From NCBI GenBank assembly GCA_027475525.1, contig JAMWFC010000007.1:62001-126000 (forward strand): a stretch of DNA of 64,000 nucleotides, in the 5' to 3' direction. The notes under the pieces were generated by a model. The model was not told where the DNA came from. It did not search any database and worked only from the letters and a program-made list of their open reading frames with translations. This document shows, one piece after another, positions 42,789 through 53,230 of the stretch. The position numbers were made by a program, and so were the translations under genes. Every line of letters starts with the position of its first letter. The first letter of the stretch is position 1. The DNA is from Macrolepiota albuminosa (Eukaryota > Basidiomycota > Agaricomycetes > Agaricales > Agaricaceae).

Positions 42789-44570
42789 GGCACTCCAATT
42801 GTGAGTGCCAGCTATTTTGTGGATGTGTTTGATTAAAGTAGCTCTTATCAAAAGTTATGACTTTTAAAAATATCTCTACATGGAAAACAGTAGTTGTAGA
42901 GAAGAAGGCCAGGTTAAAACTTTAAGTTTACTTTAAAATAGCTATACTTTGCTTATAGATCTAAGCTGTATACTCATAGATTACTCTATAAATCAAAGAG
43001 AAAAATTATTGTTATTAAATATTATAACTTTTTTCTCTTTAAATTTAACAAAATTTACTAAGTCGGCTAAGATAGTATGAGTATCAATATGGAGATATAG
43101 TGAAGAGGTTCTAGTTCCCATATTAATATATAGCATATAGCAACACTATAACTATTCTATAGGCTATATAGTGAAATACTTATGTCAATAATATATATGC
43201 AAGACAAACTGAGAATGAGACATCATGTGATCAAGATAACAGCTGGAACCTCTGAAGGGATCAGAAAAAGCTTAGTTACATGTTGAAGTAAGATATATCA
43301 TACAAAGCCTGGCTCACAATTTAGGCCGAAAGATGGAGTACTTTAACATTTGACTAAATTACACTTTCAACACATCTTCCTACATATCTCAGCAACCAGG
43401 GCACAAAATGACATGATTATGGTATTAGCAGGTAGCCCCAGGGCACTCCCAGAGGTTTCAGTAGTAATACCTGTAAAAAGTTACATTTGATGCATAGCTA
43501 CAGCTGAATTACTATTTTTACTACCTCTTGATCAAATGAGGAATTAAAGAAGAAGAAGCAGGTCATGTGACTTATATTAAAGCTGGACCCCAAGATAAAG
43601 TGTCTAGAAGCATACTTTATTTAGACAGCTAAAGGATCTGCTCAGATTCTGGCTCAGAATCTAGGGAGAGAGATGTGGTACTTTAAAATTACCTTCAATT
43701 ACACTTCCAACACATCTCCCTAAATATCTCAGCAGCCAGAGCACCAAATGACATGATTTTAATATTGGCAGGTAGCTCTAGAGTGCCCCTGGAGGTTCCA
43801 GCAGCATTATTTGTAGAAGGTTGTATTTTATGCATAGCTAGAGCTGAATTACTATTTTTACCACCCCTTGATCAAATGAGGAATTAAAGAAGAAGAAGCA
43901 GGTCATGTGACTTATTTTAAAGCTGGAACCTCAGGATAAAAGGTCTAGAGACATACTTTACTGAGGTAGTGAAAGAATCTAATCAGGTTCTGGCTCAGAA
44001 TCCAAGGAGAAAGTCTGAGCAGCCTTTCACATAAAAAGGCGAGAATCTAATACTAGAACATTATTTACTTGACCAAAACTCATAATTTAAATGGATTTGA
44101 GTAGCTACAAGCTATGGTAAAAATAATTAGCCTATTGATATAGCATATAATAATGCAATAAACACAGTAAGTATTAACAATAGATCCAATTTTAATTGTA
44201 GCGCAGATGTTTGTGCAGTTTTCTAGTCATAAAATGGGAACAACTGCATCAAATAACATGATCAAGGTAGTTTTGAGTAGCTAAGGACTATATCAAGAGG
44301 TCACAACAAACAAATGAGGGGTATCTCCATGTAGACAATCAGCAAAGTAGCATGGAGTATAATAAAGTACTAAAAATAGTCCCCATTTTGATTGTGGCAC
44401 AGAAGGGCAGCCAGAGGTCATGTGACTCTGAATCCTGTTGTGACCTTTAGACCTGATGGCAAAAAGCATATTACTCTCTTACACCTTGTAGATCTGACCA
44501 TTTTCTAGCTTACAATCTAGGAGTGAAGTTGATGAAATCTTAATGCAAAGTTTTGGTCCTCATATACTAG
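42789..44570. repeat. AT-rich repeat with a 340-bp tandem unit
   Basis: Starts with the hairpin ggcactc-N7-gagtgcc (42789-42809). Two and a half units of 340 bp are clear (gaattaaagaagaagaagca at 43541 and 43881); they carry caggtcatgtgactta, gctggaacct, aagcatactttact and atctcagcagcca. The word order resembles the 307-bp and 353-bp arrays, so all may descend from one ancestral satellite. No gene. Confidence 0.85.
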
Positions 44571-44990
44571 AGATAGCTAAGCAAAATCTAATAGTAGCAG
44601 ATGTTTGCATAGTTATATGAGCAGCTTCAGAGTAAATATACATGTATAAAATACAAATAGAAAGCTGATGACTAGTAGAATGCTATAGTGTATGAAAATA
44701 TAGCATATATGCATACTAAATGTAAGTTTTTACAGAGATAGTTAGTAGTTTTGACGAATATGTCAAAACTGATGATATATGCTTAAATTTAAGAAATCAG
44801 AACCCTCTGTGAAGGAAATATAATGATTGACTAATTAAATAAAGTAGATTCTGACTTGGAGCAGAGAGGACAACCTGGAACATAATGATCGACTAGTCAA
44901 AAAATGCTCAAAATCAAATGCAAAATATCACAGAATTAAGGGCTTGTACTATCAAAGTAGAAGTTGTCAGTCCTAGCCAAGGTATTTTGA

Positions 44991-45144
44991 AAGATATTTC
45001 ACAGTGAGATCTAAAGGATTACAGTAAAATCTGAATCTAGACAGAGGGGACAACTTGGAACATGATGAAGATATTTCACAGTGAGATCTAAAGGATTACA
45101 GTAAAATCTGAATCTAGACAGAGGGGACAACTTGGAACATGATG
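44991..45144. repeat. Exact 77-bp tandem duplication (probable assembly scar)
   Basis: 44991-45067 equals 45068-45144. The satellite marker cctagccaag is 257 bases apart across this site, that is 180 plus 77. Confidence 0.95.
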
Positions 45145-45637
45145 ATCGACTAATCAGGAAAGGCTCAAAATCAAATGTGAAATATCACAAGATCAAGAGC
45201 TCATACTATCAATATAGAAGTTGTTAGCCCTAGCCAAGGTATTTTGGAATATATTTTACACTGAGACCTAAGGGATTGAGGTAGAATCTGGATCTAGAAA
45301 AAGGGGACAACTTAGAACATGATGATCAACTGATCAGAAAAGGCTCAAAATCAAATGTGAAATATCACAAGATCAAGGCCTCATGCTCCCAATGTTAAAG
45401 TTGTCAGTCCTAGCCAAGGTACTTTGGAAGATATTTTACACTGAGATCTAAAGGATTACAGTAGAATCTGAATCTAGACAGAGGGGACAACTTAGAACAT
45501 GATGATTGACCGATCAGGAAAGGCTCAAAATCAAATGTAAAATATCACAAGATCAAGGCCTCATACCCCCAATGTTAAAGTTGCTAGTCTTAGCCAAGGT
45601 AATTTGGTATATATTCTATACTGAGACCTAAGGTATT

Positions 45638-45794
45638 ATAGTAGAATCTGGATCTAGAAAGAGGGGACAACTTGGAACATGATGATCGACCAATTAGGAA
45701 AGGCTCAAAATCAAATAGTAGAATCTGGATCTAGAAAGAGGGGACAACTTGGAACATGATGATCGACCAATTAGGAAAGGCTCAAAATCAAATA
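45638..45794. repeat. Exact 77-bp tandem duplication (probable assembly scar)
   Basis: A shift of 77 aligns 45638-45717 with 45715-45794 without a mismatch. The satellite marker interval across it is again 257, that is 180 plus 77. Confidence 0.95.
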
Positions 45795-46186
45795 TAAGAT
45801 ATCACAAGATCAAGGCCTCATACCCCCAATGTTAAAGTTGTCAGTCCTAGCCAAGGTATATTGAAAGATATTTTACACTGAGACCTAAGGGATTAGAGTA
45901 GTGTCTGAATCTAGAAAGAGGGGACAACCTTGGAACATGATAATCAATCAATTAGGAAAGGCTCAAAATCAAATGTGAAATATCACAAGATCAAGGCCTC
46001 ATACCACCAATATGAAAGTTGTCAGTCCTAACCAAGGTATTTTGGAATATATTTCACACTGAGACCTAAGAGATTAGAGTAGAATCTAACTCTACACAGA
46101 GGGGACAATTCCGATGCCAATATCTGTGTGACTTTTGTGTGACAGTCACACTGATAACGGGCGTTATCCGATCCCTCGCATACTAG

Positions 46187-46800
46187 TCTTGAATAGACTT
46201 GTCTTTGATCAAATCTAGCCATCGATTTGATTTCAACCAAGGGCTAATAAGACGAGGATCAAGTCTGTGACCAATAGGCATGGCATCTGAAGCATGCATA
46301 GACTTTTTCATCATGTCCACAATGGCTTGAGCATTAGATACTTGTGGCAGGTCCTGTGGAATCACAGGAAAAAATGAATGTTGTATTTGTTTATTCAATT
46401 GCTGGGTATGAATTGATTGCCAAGTTTTTGGCAGAGGAATATTGTTGTGTGCAGTGTAGTGATGTGTCTTCATTGAAGACTGAGCAATATAGATTTTGGA
46501 GCAATGATTGCATTGTAGACCAGTGTGCAGAGTGAGTCCTTGAAATGCGGGCCTTAGAGTCTGATCCAAGACTGGAAGTTCTTTTGGAATAGCAAAGTCT
46601 TGGAGATCCTGCTGAATGAGCTGTTGATTAGGTACAATTCCACTGTCTTTATGCTTGTTCTTGAAATGCATTGCAATATGACTAGGCATGATCGCAACAG
46701 CACAAACCAGACAGACAAGTCCAGGCAATGCTGTATTATATGCATAGCCTAGCTTTTGCAAGTATGGTGGCTCGACTAGTTGCGCCGTTGAAGCAATCTG
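46187..46800 (-). pseudogene. OrsD-like (DUF3505) zinc-finger protein, N-terminal fragment
   Basis: Minus-strand reading from about 46800: PPYLQKLGYAYNTALPGLVC, then a first C2H2 finger (CLVCAVAIMPSHIAMHFKNK-H), a linker with PVLDQTLRPAFQGLTLHTGL, and a second finger (CNHCSKIYIAQSSMKTHHYT-AH). It then runs on to ISPWLKSNRWLDLIKDKSI and a stop. Paired fingers of this spacing at the N-terminus are typical of the OrsD/DUF3505 family, large proteins abundant in agaricomycetes and often repeat-associated. The frame's stop codon TAG is formed by the CTAG end of the adjoining Helitron-like element, so the gene was cut by that insertion. No ATG in a good context was found; the start may lie in a missing exon. 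Confidence 0.7.
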
Positions 46801-48330
46801 TGTCTAATGTGGCACTCAATTGCAGATACAATTAAATGAATTCTTACCGAATTTTGGTTGATATTATTGTTCTAAATATTATTTAGTTTGTTGATAAAGT
46901 AACTAGCATATAACATACCTTTGTTGGCCCTTGGCTAGCAATGTTTGTAGTCATGGTGGTCACGTGATCTTGAATTCCTATTTAGGAAGGTAGTTGAATA
47001 GAGAAGAGATGCATTAAAATATATAAGCGAGTTTTTCTTTAAAGTTGCCATAATATTTGCAAACACCGGTGACTTGTTAAGTAACCGGACTTGTAATAAC
47101 TCATTAGTTGGAATATATTTCTGATAATATTTGTTTCTTGATTGGTTTCAATTAATAGCCTCATTATTGTTCTGTTTTTAAATCATATTTGAAAAAATAT
47201 GAAAAAATTATTTTGAAATAGCCATCTAAATTTAAATGCTATTGGTATTTGAAAACACTTGATATACTATATAGAATTCAAGAAAAAAATTCTTTTCTGA
47301 AAACATACCTGTTTTCCTGTCTAATTTGAAAACACTTGATATACTATATAGAATTCAAGAAAAAAATTCTTTTCTGAAAACATACCTGTTTTCCTGTCTA
47401 ATTATAGTGAAATGCTCTAATTGCATGCTCCAGACTCTAAATAATGACTGTTGTACAATAGCATTATAAGCAATGCTTGTTTAAAGCCTCCAATTTAATA
47501 GTATGCAACATCGAAGATCATATTAAGCATGTTTTGATCTTGTTCAAGGTCTAAATCAGACTTTTAGCCAAGATGCCCATTATAAATCTAGTTGCATGTC
47601 TGCAGGCCTTGAATAGTGAGTGTTCAGATAGCAAGAAAGCCTCACTCTGCGCAGACATGATAAAATCAGGTATTTTAAATCTCAACTGCTCACTTTTGAG
47701 CTTTGATTTGAATAGGATTCAATATTATAGATCATATTAGACATGTTTAAGCCTAGTTCAATGTCTAAACCTGACTTTTAGCCAAGATGCCCATTATAAA
47801 TCTTGTTGCATGCCCACAGGCCTTGAATATTGACTGTTCAGATAGCAAGGATATCCAAAGCCTCACTCTGCTCAAACATGATAATATCAGGTATTTTTGA
47901 GCTTTAAATTTAATAGCATTCAACGTTGTAGATGATATTAAGCATGTTTAGACCTAGTTCAATGTCCAAACCTGACTTTTAGCCAAGATGCCCATTATAA
48001 ATCTAGTTGCATGCCTGCAGGCCTTGAATAGTGAGTGTTCAATTATTTCATTGCTACAAGGCTATGAGTAATGAGTCTCGCTGCTTGTTTCAAAGCCTGA
48101 GCCAGCTCAGACATGATAAAATCAGGTATTTTGGATCCCAACTGCTCACTTTTGAGCCTGAATTTAATAGTATTCGACATTGTAGATCATATTAGACCTG
48201 TTTAGACCCAATTCAATGTGCAAACTTGATTTTTAGCAAGATGCCCATTATAAAGCCTGGCCCTGCTCAAACTCTGTGTAAATTTACTAACGGGCACCCC
48301 ATTAGTTGGCTGTATATAACTAGTTCATGC
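46801..48330. repeat. AT-rich repeats with a 200-250-bp imperfect tandem array
   Basis: The block gccaagatgcccattataaa recurs at about 47565, 47780, 47980 and 48230, with gcaggccttgaatagtgagt and agacatgataaaatcaggta between. Spacing varies (213, 200, about 250) through indels. A diverged relative of the 3045-3180 and 20860-20960 sequence lies near 47160-47300. No gene. Confidence 0.8.
47247..47403. repeat. Exact 77-bp tandem duplication (probable assembly scar)
   Basis: A shift of 77 aligns 47247-47326 with 47324-47403 with no mismatch; identity ends on both sides. Confidence 0.95.
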
Positions 48331-48355
48331 CAATATTCCTCGCCCAGCACTCCCA

Positions 48356-49155
48356 GACGCATTCAATGGTGACCGAGCGATAGGCGAGCGTTTTCTGCAG
48401 TCCTGCATCACCTATATTCAGCTCAGTGGTGAGGCTTTCCCCTCTGACGCTCTCAAAATCACTTGGGTTCTCTCTTACATGAAGTCTGGGCGAGCTTTGA
48501 CATACGTGCTACGAGTCTTTTGACGCCCTGGAGGAGTAGAGAGTTTTGGAAGTTGGGATCAGTTTGAGAAGGAGTTTTGGACAGAGTTCTTCCCCTTGGA
48601 CCCTGCTAAAGTGGCAGCCCTCACTCTCCGAGATCCTCATCGATATGGGCAGGGGAAGCGGACCCTAGATGAGTACATCGACTCCTTCAGAGCTCTTGCT
48701 GAACAGGCCTGTTATCCGGATGGTCTTCAGCTCTGTCTTACCTTCTGAGATGGCCTCCTTCCCTCTCTCATGGATTGGATCGACAGCATGGCTGAGGGAC
48801 GACCTGATGACCCCCCAGCTCAGGTACCTGCAGCACGTCCTCTTCCTTTTGGAGTACCTATAGATGTTGATGCCTCTCGTCAACGTTCCTCCCTTCCTCT
48901 TCTCTGCTGTCGCTGTGGAAAGCCTGGTCACTTCGCTCGGTATTGTCCCCAGGGGTTAGAGGTGCACTATCTCTCAGCTTTAGAGCAGGAGGAGCTCCTT
49001 CTCCAGCTCCTTGCTGCCCGAGACGTTTGAGGAAACCCCTCCCCAGATGTACAGACTGAAGCAGAACCCTTGGAGGAGTCCTCGGGTCCTGTGGAAGCTG
49101 TAGCAGAACCATCAGATGGGTCCTTTGGTTCTGCAGGGGAGGGTTTTCAATAGAG
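48356..49155 (+). pseudogene. Gypsy gag remnant with zinc knuckle
   Basis: The frame starts in the capsid region (AFNGDRAIGERFLQ-type, VLSYMKSGRALTYVL, WDQFEKEFWTEFFPLDPAKV, RTLDEYIDSFRALAEQ) and ends with the nucleocapsid knuckle CCRCGKPGHFARYC (CX2CX4HX4C). TGA stops lie at 48521, 48746 and 49028, and a segment between the capsid end and the knuckle appears deleted. Capsid and RNA-packaging role in the family. Frame 2; the protease continues in frame 1, so an indel lies near 49150. Confidence 0.88.
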
Positions 49156-49161
49156 CGATGG

Positions 49162-49785
49162 ATGAGTTGTACGCCTCTGCCGCCTGGTGCTAATCAGTTT
49201 ACATGTCAATCAGTAGAGTCTTCTAATGTATCGCTCCCTGTTCCTGATTCTCTGACTGAAACTGTAAGCACCCCCTCCGACGTACAAAATACCCCCTTGG
49301 TCCAAGCCTCAGCTAAGACTTCTTCTCCTCCTTCTCCTGTCCGACGACCACGTGTCCCAGCTTGGGAACGACGCCTTCCCCGTTGCTATGTTGTTGCTTC
49401 TACTCCCTCTCCCAACTCTCTGCGTCTGAATGTGGAGATTGAGACAACTGACACTCAGCAGACTCGAAGCGTCATAGCTCTCTTGGACAGTGGCGCTACT
49501 GGACTCTTCCTAGACACCCATTATGTGGAACAACACCGGCTCACTACCTGTCCCCTCTCTCACCCTATTCTAGTCTATAACATTGATGGTACGCTCAATG
49601 AAGCTGGATCCATCCGCTCAGTGGTGGATTTAGTCCTTCGTTATCAGACTCATTCTGAGCGTGCAGTCTTTGCAGTTACCAGCCTAGGAAAGCAGGACAT
49701 GATACTTGGGTTCTCCTGGCTGCGTGATCACAATCCTGAGATTGACTGGGCCAAGGGTAAGGTGAGCATGAGCTGCTGCCCTTGA
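49162..49785 (+). pseudogene. Gypsy aspartic protease region
   Basis: 207 open codons. Ser/Pro-rich linker, then the retropepsin motif ALLDSGATGLFLD and the distal ILGFSWL(R)DHNPEIDW block (ILG flap-side signature). The catalytic Asp is intact. Ends in TGA at 49783-49785; the same frame continues with recognisable linker to about 50080, where a one-base indel shifts to frame 3. Confidence 0.85.
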
Positions 49786-50079
49786 CGGTGTTCCACATGT
49801 GCCAAGGAAGTTAGAGAGGAGCGCAGAGAGTCAGTCTGTGAGTGTGCTGCTATCCGGGCTTGCCGAGTTGGACACCTCCCCTTTGCAGACCTCAACCTAC
49901 TAGATCCTCCTCCCTTGGTGTTCCCTTATAGAGAGGCCCTCTATGAGGACGTTCAAGGTATAGTGAGTGAAGCCCAGATGGAAGATGGACGTGAGGGTGA
50001 ATTTGGATGCGCTCCTGACCCAGAGTCTCCAGATGAGGCTATCAAGACAGGTGATAGGATTTATGCCACTACGTTACAC

Positions 50080-51570
50080 CTCCACCAACTGTAGCAGAGA
50101 TCAGAGCTAGCCAAATGACCTCCCAGCGGCTAGCTCAGGCATTTGCTGCCAACTCTGCTCCTAAGTCATTCCGAGATGCGGTTCCTCATCACCTGCAAGA
50201 CTTTGAGGATGTTTTCTCTAAGGCATCATTTGACTCCCTGCCAGAGCGTAAGCAGTGGGACCATGCAATTGAGCTTACACCCAATGCTGAGCCCTCTAGC
50301 TGCAAGGTCTACCCACTCTCTCCCAGAGAACAGGATGAGCTTGATGCCTTTTTGCAGGAGAATTTAGACTCTGGTCGCATCCATCCCTCAAAGCCTCCGA
50401 TGGCCTCTTCAGTCTTCTTCATTAAGAAGAAGGATGGATCTCTACATCTGGTTCAGGACTACCGAGTCTTGAATGCGATGACTGTGAAGAATCGCTACCC
50501 CTTACCACTCATTTCAGAGCTTGTCAACAACCTCCGAGGTGCGTGCTACTTTACCAAGTTGGATGTCTGCTGAGGCTACAACAATGTGCGCATCAAAGAA
50601 GGAGATGAGTGGAAGGGAGCATTCCAAACAAATCGTGGACTCTTTGAACCTCTGGTAATGTTCTTTGGCCTCACTAATAGCCCTGCCACCTTCCAGACCA
50701 TGATGAACGACATTTTCCGAGACCTCATAGCGGAAGGTGTTGTGTGCGTATACCTTGACGATATTCTCATCTATACCAAGACTCTAGAGGAGCATCGTCG
50801 GATTACGTGCATCGTACTGGAACGTCTTCGCCAGCACCAGCTCTATCTTAAGCCAGAGAAGTGCGAGTTTGAGCAGACTAAGGTTGAATATCTTGGACTG
50901 ATCATCTCTCATGGAATGGCTGAGATGGACCCAGTCAAGGTGGCTGGTGTAGCGGAGTGGCCAGAGCCTAAGAACAAGAAGGAGGTTCAGGCCTTCCTGG
51001 GTTTTACCAACTTCTACCGGAGGTTTATTCAGGATTTCTCACACCATGCCCGGCCCCTCTTCGATCTCACCACTAAGGACACTCCTTGGCACTGGGATGC
51101 AGCACAGCAGACAGCCTTTGATGCCCTCAAGCAGGCAGTCACTTCAAAGCCTGTCCTCCTATTCCCAGATGACAACTCTCCCTTCCGTGTCAAAGCCAAT
51201 AGCTCAGATTTTGTTACTGGAGCCGTTCTCTCTCAGCAGTCAAGAGAGGATGGTAAGTGGCATCCTGTGGCCTTCTACTCCAAGAGTCTCAATGCTGTGG
51301 AGCAAAATTATGAGATCCATGACAAGGAGATGCTGGCTATCATTTGGTCATTTGAGGAGTGGCAACATTTCCTTGAGGGTGCCAGGCATAAATTCGAGGT
51401 GTGGACTGATCACAAGAACTTAGAGTACTTTTGGACGGCCAAGAAACTTAACCACTGACAGGCTTGATGGTCCTTGTATTTGGCCAACTTCGACTTCTCT
51501 CTGCATCACAAACCCAGACGGAGCATGGGCAAGCCAGATGCGCTTTCTAGGCGAGCAGATCATGGTTCAG
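50080..51570 (+). pseudogene. Gypsy reverse transcriptase and RNase H region
   Basis: Frame 3. RT motifs in order: FFIKKKDGSLHLVQDYRVLN, NRYPLPLISELV, FTKLDV, then TGA at 50571 where the family has Trp, GYNNVRIKEGDEWKGAF, FGLTNSPATFQTMMNDIF and the active site VYLDDILIYTK (YLDD intact). Then LGFTNFYRRFIQDFSHHARP. RNase H: VKANSSDFVTGAVLSQ (the family has the catalytic Asp in DASD-like context, here NSSD), FYSKSLNAVEQNYEIHDKEM and EVWTDHKNLEYF. TGA stops again near 51456 and 51465. Confidence 0.92.
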
Positions 51571-51689
51571 GAGCTAGTGACAATGACAATATTGTACTCC
51601 TGAAGCCAGAACTATTTGCTATCTGTGCTCTGGAAGATGTGGTTGGCCAGGGAGAAGAAGTGAGCATCCTTTGAGACATCTGACGAGGT

Positions 51690-53205
51690 AACTGGGAGGG
51701 TGCTCAAGAAGATCTGGTGGCTAAGGCTGCCATGGCCTTGCATGCTCAAGAGAAAACTGGAGTGAAGTCTGTCTGCATTGACAAGTGGTCTTTGGAGAAT
51801 GGTCTTCTCACCTTCCAGGGACGCATTTATGTCCCCAACCTGCCAGACCTCTGGAGGCGGATTGTGGAGCAGCATCATGACTCTTGAGTTGCAGGATATC
51901 CTGGCAGATGGAAGACACTGGAGCTGGTCTTACGGAATTACTGGTGGCCTCAAATGTCATGGTATATTGGCTCTTATACCTCCACCTGTGACCTTTGCCT
52001 TTGGACTAAGCCTCATCATCAGCCTCCTATGGGACAGCTTCATCCATTGCCTATCCCAGCTGAGCGTTGGAGTATGGCCTCAGTAGACTTTGTTGTTGAG
52101 TTACCAGACTCTCATGGATATGACGTGATCATGGTGGTAGTGGATCTCTGTGGCAAGCATGCTCATTTTATTCCAACCCACACTACCTGCTCAGCCATGG
52201 GCACCACCAATCTGTACCGGAAGCATGTCTGGAAACTCCATGGGTTGTTAGATGCTTACGTCTCCGACCATGGACCTCAGTTTGTGGCAGAGTTTACTAG
52301 AGAACTGTATCGCCTCCTCCATGTCAAACTCCACACTTCCACAGCCTACCACCCCCAATCTGATGGCCAGACTGAGCGTGTCAACCAGGAGCTAGAACAG
52401 TATCTCTGGCTCTTCTGCAATGAACGACAGGATGACTGGGATGACCTATTACCAGAGGCAGAGTTTCAATACAACAACCGTGTACACGCTGCCACCCAGA
52501 TGTCTCCTTTCCTTCTAGATACTGGTCGACATCCTTGGATGGGACTTGAGCCTTGTGGACGACCCTCAGAGAATAAAGCTGTCAACAAGTTCATAGATTG
52601 GATGAAGGCAGCCCAGGAGGAAGCCAAGGCAGCTTTAGCTAAGGCAAAGGATGACATGGCCCACTACTATGATCGTGGACGAACTCTAGCCCCCAAGTAT
52701 AAGCCTGGAGATTGAGTCTACCTGGATGCCTCTGACATTGCTACCACCCGACCTTCTCAGAAGCTCTCTCACCATCGTCTAGGACCCTTTCCTATAGTAA
52801 GGCAGGTAGGCCCACTAGCCTATTGACTCAAGCTGCCTAGTGGAATGAGTCGACTCCATCCAGTCTTCGATGTGGTGAAGCTCTCTCCAGCTCCAGAGGA
52901 TCCAATCTCAAGTCGATGTCCACAGCCACCTCTACCTCCAGTTCTGGTAGACAACTAAGAAGAGTATGAAGTGGAATGAATCCTAGACAGCCAACTCTTT
53001 AGGAACAAGCTTTAGTTCAAGGTCAAGTGGAAGGGCTATGGAATTGAGTACATCTCATAGGAGCCACAAGAGAATGTCCATGCCCCTGCCTTGATCTGGG
53101 AATTCTATCAACAGCATCCCAACGCTCCCTGGGCAATCAGAGGCCTCTATTCTCTTTCCAAGATAGACCAGGCTATCCAGAACTACTTCTATCCAGCACG
53201 TTGAG
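51690..53205 (+). pseudogene. Gypsy integrase with C-terminal chromodomain
   Basis: Frame 3. Zinc-binding HHCC region (IVEQHHDS ... TSTCDLCLWTK), catalytic core DDE (SVDFVVELPDS, YVSDHGPQFVAEF, then the Glu-bearing helix after YHPQSDGQTERVNQELEQYL), GKVE-type end (YYDRGRTLAPKYKPGD then TGA for Trp, VYLDASDI) and a chromodomain (YEVE-ILDSQLFRNKL-FKVKWKGYGIEYIS). Stops at Trp, Arg and Gln positions are consistent with C-to-T or G-to-A transitions. The chromodomain is thought to target such elements to methyl-H3K9 heterochromatin. Confidence 0.92.
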
Positions 53206-53217
53206 ACACCACGCTCT

Positions 53218-53227
53218 AGAGGGGGGG
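53218..53227 (+). other. Polypurine tract
   Basis: agaggggggg, followed by tga and the LTR start TGTCAAGGGA. Primes plus-strand DNA synthesis in LTR elements and fixes the LTR boundary. Confidence 0.85.
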
Positions 53228-53230
53228 TGA

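Larger units (their letters stand above)
44571..46186 (+). mobile_element. Helitron-like element, copy 3, with 180-bp satellite and stem-loop/CTAG end
   Basis: Joins the family consensus at agatagctaagcaaaatcta (equivalent to about 37717 in copy 1), so the left part is missing or replaced. It proceeds through 180-bp units, then gtgtgacagtcacac (perfect palindromic arms), stem GATAAC (46153-46158) with GTTATC (46163-46168), a 14-nt spacer and CTAG (46183-46186) followed by T. Two 77-bp duplications disturb the array. The end falls inside an OrsD-like reading frame. Confidence 0.7.

Noticed and set aside
19358..42809. CRISPR-like interpretation of the spaced 21-nt palindromes
   Set aside because: Copies are kilobases apart, in a eukaryotic repeat context, with no regular spacers.
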